A DNA stretch of 10,756 bases from DASRRB01 sp036732755 (lineage in GTDB: Bacteria > Planctomycetota > B15-G4 > SIAN01), in NCBI GenBank assembly GCA_036732755.1, contig DAINBU010000152.1, positions 1 through 10,756 on the forward strand. The letters run 5' to 3'. Shown here one piece after another: positions 7,296-10,756 of this stretch; position 1 is the stretch's first letter, and every line of letters starts with the position of its first letter. Below the pieces are notes generated by a model. It was not told the DNA's origin. It saw only the letters and a program-made list of their open reading frames with translations, and made no database searches. Position numbers and translations under genes: made by a program.

Positions 7296-7406
7296 AATCT
7301 CCGCCAGGGCAAAGCGTTGCTCGAAGCGATTCGGGGGGCGTATCCGGCGGAGAAGGCGCGGGTCGGGGAGTGTGAGGCGGGGATCAAGGCGATGGGCGGG
7401 GGGTAA
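7296..7406 (+). pseudogene. Coding-like 3' tail of an unidentified gene
   Basis: In plus frame 3, just upstream of the antitoxin start, the translation reads NLRQGKALLEAIRGAYPAEK then ARVGECEAGIKAMGGG and TAA (7404-7406). It has the Lys/Glu/Ala/Ile balance of a real soluble protein, unlike the Arg/Ala/Pro-rich noise of shadow frames here. There is no credible start: upstream the frame is antisense to the antitoxin. It could be the severed C-terminus of a plus-strand gene, possibly the sulfatase-fold gene, which reads the same way and ends badly at 6978. The length is short, so chance is possible. Confidence 0.2.
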
Positions 7407-7414
7407 GGCCCGGT

Positions 7415-8665
7415 TCACCACCCCACCCACCACGGCACTGCCCGCACCCCCGGCCGCAGCGCCACCGCCTCCTCCACCCGACACGCCAGCACCCCCCTCG
7501 CCCTCGACCCAGCGAGCTTCATCCACTTCGCGAGCGACTCCGCGTGCTGCGGGGTCGGACTCGCGGTGGTCTTGACCTCGACGCCGTAGAGGAGGTTGTT
7601 GCGCTCGAAGACGAGGTCGACTTCGAGGCCGTCGCTCGAGCGCCAGAAATGGAGAGGGGTCGCGTCGCCGGCCTGGTGGAAGGTCTTGATCCATTCGGCG
7701 AGGACGGCGGTTTCGAAGAGGGAGCCGAAGGTGGGGCCGTGAAGGAGGGCATCCCTGTCGTGGAGGCCGGTGAGCCACGTCGCGAGGCCGGAATCGATGA
7801 CGAGGACCTTCGACGCCTTGGTCAGGCGCTTGCCGAAGTTCCGGTAGTAGGGGCGGAGGAGCTGGACGACGTGGCTCGTCTCGAGGAGGGAGAGCCAGCG
7901 CTTGGCGGTCGGGCTGGAAAGGCCGAGCTCGCGCGCGAGGTCGCTGAAGTTGACCTGCCGGCCGGTGTAAAAAACGACGAGCGCGAGAAATCGATGGAAG
8001 TCGTGGAGGTCGCCGACGGAGGAGAGGTCGCGCACGTCGCGCTCGAGGTAGGTCTGGACGTAGCTCGAGAACCAGAGCTGCCGGTCGACGGCGGGGCGCG
8101 TCCTGGGCTCGGGATATCCGCCGCGAAGCAGCCAGTCGGCGACGTCGGGCGGCGAGATCGCGCGTGCGGTCGTCGGTCGGCGGCGCGCGGCGCCGGATCC
8201 CGCGGCGAAGACGCGGCGCAGCAGCGCATCGATCGACCGCGGCGGCGGCGCGCGCCCGACCTCCGCGATCGAGAGCGGGGCGAGCGTCAGGATCGCGACG
8301 CGACCGGCGAGCGTCTGCGTGATCCCATGCATCAGCGGGAAGCTCTGCGAGCCGCTCAGGACGAAGCGTCCGGGCCGGCGATCGGCGTCGATCCGCTCCT
8401 TCACGTGATGGAGCAGCTCGGGGGCGTACTGGATCTCGTCGAGGATGAGCGGCGGCCGGTTCTCTTCGAAGAAGGCGGCGGGGTCGCTACGGGCGCGGGC
8501 GCGCACCTCGGGCCGCTCGAGCGAGACGAAACGATGGCGTGCGCCGAGCACCTTCCGAAGGAGCGTCGTCTTCCCGGACTGCCGCGGCCCGGTCACGAGG
8601 ACCGCGGGAAACGTCCGCAGAGCGCGTCGCAGGGTCGCCGTGAGGTGGCGGGGGAGGAAGTCCAT
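7415..8665 (-). CDS. AAA-family ATPase with DUF4143 C-terminal domain
   Basis: This encodes 416 residues from ATG 8665, with GGAGG about 5 bases upstream. Walker A is G26-PRQSGKT33, Walker B is LILDE (73-77) in PPLILDEIQYAPEL, and a sensor-like LSGSQS is at 103-108, then LAGRV with LTLAPLSIAEV, the standard order of the AAA_14/DUF4143 family. Residues 236-275 resemble a winged helix (NFSDLARELGLSSPTAKRWLSLLE). The C-terminal domain (about 313-416) has a PD-(D/E)XK-like layout: Glu318 in FETAVLAEW, FWRSSDGLEVDLVF with Asp350, and VEVKTT with Glu363 and Lys365. These proteins are common, often horizontally moved, and their job is unsettled (DNA-related or defence roles are proposed by analogy). 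Lengths and motifs look complete. An AT-rich palindrome sits directly upstream, suggesting tight control. Confidence 0.93.
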   Translation of the reverse strand: MDFLPRHLTATLRRALRTFPAVLVTGPRQSGKTTLLRKVLGARHRFVSLERPEVRARARSDPAAFFEENRPPLILDEIQYAPELLHHVKERIDADRRPGRFVLSGSQSFPLMHGITQTLAGRVAILTLAPLSIAEVGRAPPPRSIDALLRRVFAAGSGAARRRPTTARAISPPDVADWLLRGGYPEPRTRPAVDRQLWFSSYVQTYLERDVRDLSSVGDLHDFHRFLALVVFYTGRQVNFSDLARELGLSSPTAKRWLSLLETSHVVQLLRPYYRNFGKRLTKASKVLVIDSGLATWLTGLHDRDALLHGPTFGSLFETAVLAEWIKTFHQAGDATPLHFWRSSDGLEVDLVFERNNLLYGVEVKTTASPTPQHAESLAKWMKLAGSRARGVLACRVEEAVALRPGVRAVPWWVGW

Positions 8666-8682
8666 GGTCCCCTCCAGGGTCG

Positions 8683-8713
8683 TGCAAATCTAAAGTTGTA
8701 CTTTAAATCTGCA
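8683..8713. promoter_or_regulatory. AT-rich palindrome, putative operator/promoter of the DUF4143 ATPase
   Basis: Two 14-base arms, TGCAAATCTAAAGT (8683-8696) and ACTTTAAATCTGCA (8700-8713), pair at 12 of 14 positions around a 3-base TGT centre. The inner TAAAGT/ACTTTA is perfect. The block is about 70% A+T inside DNA of about 70% G+C. On the minus strand it overlaps a candidate promoter: TTGCAG (8714-8709), a 16-base spacer, then TAGATT (8692-8687). That would start mRNA near 8680, just ahead of the GGAGG and ATG 8665. A dimeric repressor bound here would block transcription. The binding protein is not known. Confidence 0.6.
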
Positions 8714-8846
8714 AGGACCTTGGGCGCGGGGCGAGGGCGCACCGCCTTCCTCGAACGGGGTCCGGCGGCGCAGATCGGATCGAACGGCGCGAGGACTACC
8801 TCGAGAGCGACCGGCTCGACCTCGACCGACTCTCGTCGAGTGCGAG

Positions 8847-8868
8847 CTGACGACAGGTGCGTCGTCAG
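8847..8868 (-). terminator. Hairpin after the rluA-family gene, possible terminator
   Basis: CTGACGAC (8847-8854) and GTCGTCAG (8861-8868) form a perfect 8-base-pair stem with a 6-base loop, 24 bases beyond the pseudouridine synthase stop at 8893. There is no T-run after the stem on either strand, so it is not a classical intrinsic terminator. It may act as a processing or stabilising 3' hairpin. Confidence 0.35.
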
Positions 8869-8892
8869 AGGTGGCGACGAACGGCGCGACCT

Positions 8893-9978
8893 TCAGCTCC
8901 CCTCGGACCCGACGAACGCCTTCAAGTCCTCCGGCAACCCCGCCACGACCTCGAGCGGCGTCTTCTTCTTCGGGTGCATCACCACCAGCCGCGCCGCATG
9001 CAACGCCTGCCGCGGCAGCATCAATCGCCCCAGCACCTCCGGATTCAGCCTCTCTTCGTAGTACGCCAAGAAGAACTCTTCATCGAGCCCATACACCTTG
9101 TCCCCGACGATCGGGTACCCGGCGTGATGGAGATGACAGCGGATCTGATGGCGTCGTCCGGTGTAGAGGTGACACCGGACGAGGGTGAACTCCTCGCCCT
9201 CTCGCTGGAACCGCTTCTCGACCTTCACTCCGGTCTTCGACGCCACGCCATCGGGCACCACCGCGCGCCGGTTCCCGATCGAGCTCGCGGGATGCTTCCC
9301 GATCGGCGCGTCGATCACGAACTCGTCGTCCTTCACGCGGCCGTGGACGATCGCGAGGTACTCCTTGAGGGTCTCGCGGCGGCGCATCTGGCGGCCCATC
9401 TCGGCGGCGACGGCGTCGGTCTTGGCGACGAGGAGGACGCCGCTCGTTTCGAGATCCAACCGGTGGCAGAGCTTCGGGACGATGACGCTGTCGTCGTCGG
9501 AGTTGGCGTCACCCTCTATTCCTTCTTCGAGGGCCCACGCCCGCGCCGCTCTGTTCGCCTCCGCCCGATACCGCTCCTGCAACCGCGTGATGACGGTGTC
9601 CTCGAGCAACCGTCCGCCGGGATGCACGGGAATGTCCGGCGGCTTGTCGACGGCGACGAGACACTCGTCCTCGAACAACACGGTCAATCCTCGCGGCGGT
9701 CCCGCGGCGTGCAGATCCAATTCGCGCTTGGGGCGCGGCAGCTTCACGGCGACGACTTCGCCTTCGTGCACTTTGCGTGACGACCGCGCGACGCGGCCGA
9801 CGAGCTCGACTTCGCCGCCCTCGATCAGCTCCTCGATCTTGGTCCGCGACCGCCAGTGACAGCGCTTCGCCAGGAACCGGTCGAGCCGCATCCCGGCCTC
9901 GTCCTTGCCGACGTGCAGCCGAAGATGGGTCCGCAGCGACGACGACGGCTTCTTTTCCGACTTCTTCCGCTCCTTCAC
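8893..9978 (-). CDS. RluA-family pseudouridine synthase
   Basis: It converts specific uridines of rRNA or tRNA to pseudouridine in the cytoplasm. The product is 361 residues from GTG 9978, which overlaps the upstream stop as GTGA. An ATG at 10068 would force a 94-base overlap and add a tail without homology. Domains: a basic N-terminal tail (KERKKSEKK), an S4 RNA-binding domain at about 28-72 (MRLDRFLAKR...IEELIEGGEVELVG), then the catalytic domain with VAVDKPPDIPVHP (108-120), catalytic Asp175 in HRLDLETSGVLL, GRRHQIRCHL (275-284) and VGDKVYG (291-297). The order is that of RluC/RluD/YlyB. The exact target cannot be told, so no gene symbol is given. An odd acidic insert (EEGIEGDANSDDDS) lies just before the HRLD motif. 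A hairpin follows the stop. Confidence 0.93.
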   Translation of the reverse strand: MKERKKSEKKPSSSLRTHLRLHVGKDEAGMRLDRFLAKRCHWRSRTKIEELIEGGEVELVGRVARSSRKVHEGEVVAVKLPRPKRELDLHAAGPPRGLTVLFEDECLVAVDKPPDIPVHPGGRLLEDTVITRLQERYRAEANRAARAWALEEGIEGDANSDDDSVIVPKLCHRLDLETSGVLLVAKTDAVAAEMGRQMRRRETLKEYLAIVHGRVKDDEFVIDAPIGKHPASSIGNRRAVVPDGVASKTGVKVEKRFQREGEEFTLVRCHLYTGRRHQIRCHLHHAGYPIVGDKVYGLDEEFFLAYYEERLNPEVLGRLMLPRQALHAARLVVMHPKKKTPLEVVAGLPEDLKAFVGSEGS

Positions 9979-10756
9979 TTCGGCGCGTCCGACTTTTCGC
10001 CACCGCCCGCGGCCGTATCGATGCCTCTCCGAAACCTCGCCCTCTTCTCCGCATCGATCGGCGCCCACCGCTGCTGGTTCACGCGCTGCTGGATCACGTT
10101 TCCGGGAAACACGACGCTGGTCACCTGCCTCCCGTCGATTCCGAAGAAGTGCACGCGATTGCTCGGGCCGACGACGACGACGGTGTTCTCCTGGACGTCC
10201 CAGTAGAGATCGGTGTCGCCGGCGGCGCGCGCGTCCTCGAAGGCTTTGTGCGTCGGGCGATCGCCCTGGCGCGCGCGGTCGCGCGCATGCCCGGTGCGGC
10301 GGCCGTCCATGCGGGTGCGATGCTCGAGGTCGCGGCTGGCGTCCCGCAACAGGTTGGCGACGCGGTTCACGAGGCGCTCGAGCGCGACGCCGATGCCGGG
10401 CACGCGCGAGCCGCCGCGACCGGAGAAGACGCCGGTGTCGCGCCGCACGTGGCGCAGCGCATCGGGCAATCCTTGGAGGATCGTCTCGTCGAACGGCGCC
10501 GCGCCGCTCGCGAGTGAAGTGACGCCGGCGCTGCTGTTTGCTCCGCCGCCGCCTCCACCCGCCAGCTCCGGCCGCCTCCCGACCAGGTTGAGCCCGAGCA
10601 TCGCCCCCTCGGGCGCCTTCTCCGTCCGCACGACCTGAACGGTCAGCGCCATCAGCTCGCCGCGCTCCCGCGGACGCCGATCCGCCTGCCAGCGATCCTC
10701 CGGCCGCGCCGGCGCCGTCGGCTTCTCACCGTTCGGGACGAAGTACCCGACGCACA
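9975..10756 (-). CDS. Unrecognised protein, N-terminus beyond right edge
   Basis: The frame is open from the right edge (first full codon 10754-10752) to TGA at 9977-9975, giving 259 residues. An internal ATG at 10652 exists, but the preceding residues (VGYFVPNGEKPTAP...) look coding, so the gene starts outside the window. The first part (TVQVVRTEKAPEGAMLGLNLVGRR) reads like a beta-strand region, followed by a Gly run and Ser/Ala linker, an amphipathic helical stretch (ALERLVNRVANLLRDASRDLEH), then a compact C-terminal part (TDLYWDVQENTVVVVGPSNR, VHFFGIDGRQVTSVVFPGNV) and a basic tail. I do not recognise the family. The stop overlaps the pseudouridine synthase start by 4 bases, so the two are translationally coupled, but no functional link is evident. 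Confidence 0.75.
   Translation of the reverse strand, partial: CVGYFVPNGEKPTAPARPEDRWQADRRPRERGELMALTVQVVRTEKAPEGAMLGLNLVGRRPELAGGGGGGANSSAGVTSLASGAAPFDETILQGLPDALRHVRRDTGVFSGRGGSRVPGIGVALERLVNRVANLLRDASRDLEHRTRMDGRRTGHARDRARQGDRPTHKAFEDARAAGDTDLYWDVQENTVVVVGPSNRVHFFGIDGRQVTSVVFPGNVIQQRVNQQRWAPIDAEKRARFRRGIDTAAGGGEKSDAPK

Noticed and set aside
7544..9061. 505-codon plus-strand frame opposite the DUF4143 ATPase
   Set aside because: It crosses the palindrome and the intergenic gap without domain structure, and the opposite strand has complete Walker A, Walker B and DUF4143 motifs.
9979..10068. Upstream ATG at 10068 as the start of the pseudouridine synthase
   Set aside because: It would overlap the neighbouring gene by 94 bases and add a tail without S4 or catalytic homology. 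The GTGA-overlap start at 9978 explains the arrangement better.

Overview
This is a GC-rich window (about 70% G+C by eye) from a Gram-negative bacterium with very few spacer bases. Several products carry export signals, and one looks like an outer-membrane beta-barrel. The glutamyl-tRNA synthetase is of the kind seen in Chlamydia and Thermus (GDPHVGTAY start), which loosely fits a Planctomycetota/PVC or Myxococcota-like source. The phylum cannot be fixed from the sequence alone.

Left part (1-5762, all minus strand). Reading leftwards from 5762: gltX (glutamyl-tRNA synthetase); then, 55 bases on, an exported transglutaminase-fold protein with an intact Cys-His-Asp triad; then, after about 200 bases, a small exported TPR protein; then, after another 200 bases, the start of an exported protein with one c-type haem motif (CSACH) followed by a barrel-like region that runs off the left edge. 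gltX and the transglutaminase gene probably share a transcript. The three exported proteins may be separately transcribed envelope proteins.

Middle (5838-7406). A plus-strand gene divergent from gltX encodes a membrane-anchored protein with the outline of the sulfatase/alkaline-phosphatase fold, but every metal and nucleophile motif is missing. Its start codon lies 8 bases past a -10-like TACACT, so the mRNA may be leaderless. Its 3' end meets a minus-strand toxin-antitoxin pair. The antitoxin (TIGR02574-like) looks complete, while the overlapping ParE-like toxin keeps only its N-terminal half. A short plus-strand coding-like tail at 7296-7406 has no gene in front of it. This stretch looks like a site of rearrangement.

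Right part (7415-10756, minus strand). A complete AAA ATPase of the DUF4143 family is preceded by an AT-rich, nearly perfect 31-base palindrome that stands out in this GC-rich DNA and overlaps a plausible promoter, so it is a likely operator. To its right are an RluA-family pseudouridine synthase and, overlapping it by GTGA, the 3' part of an unrecognised gene that enters from the right edge. No tRNA, rRNA, CRISPR array or insertion sequence was seen.
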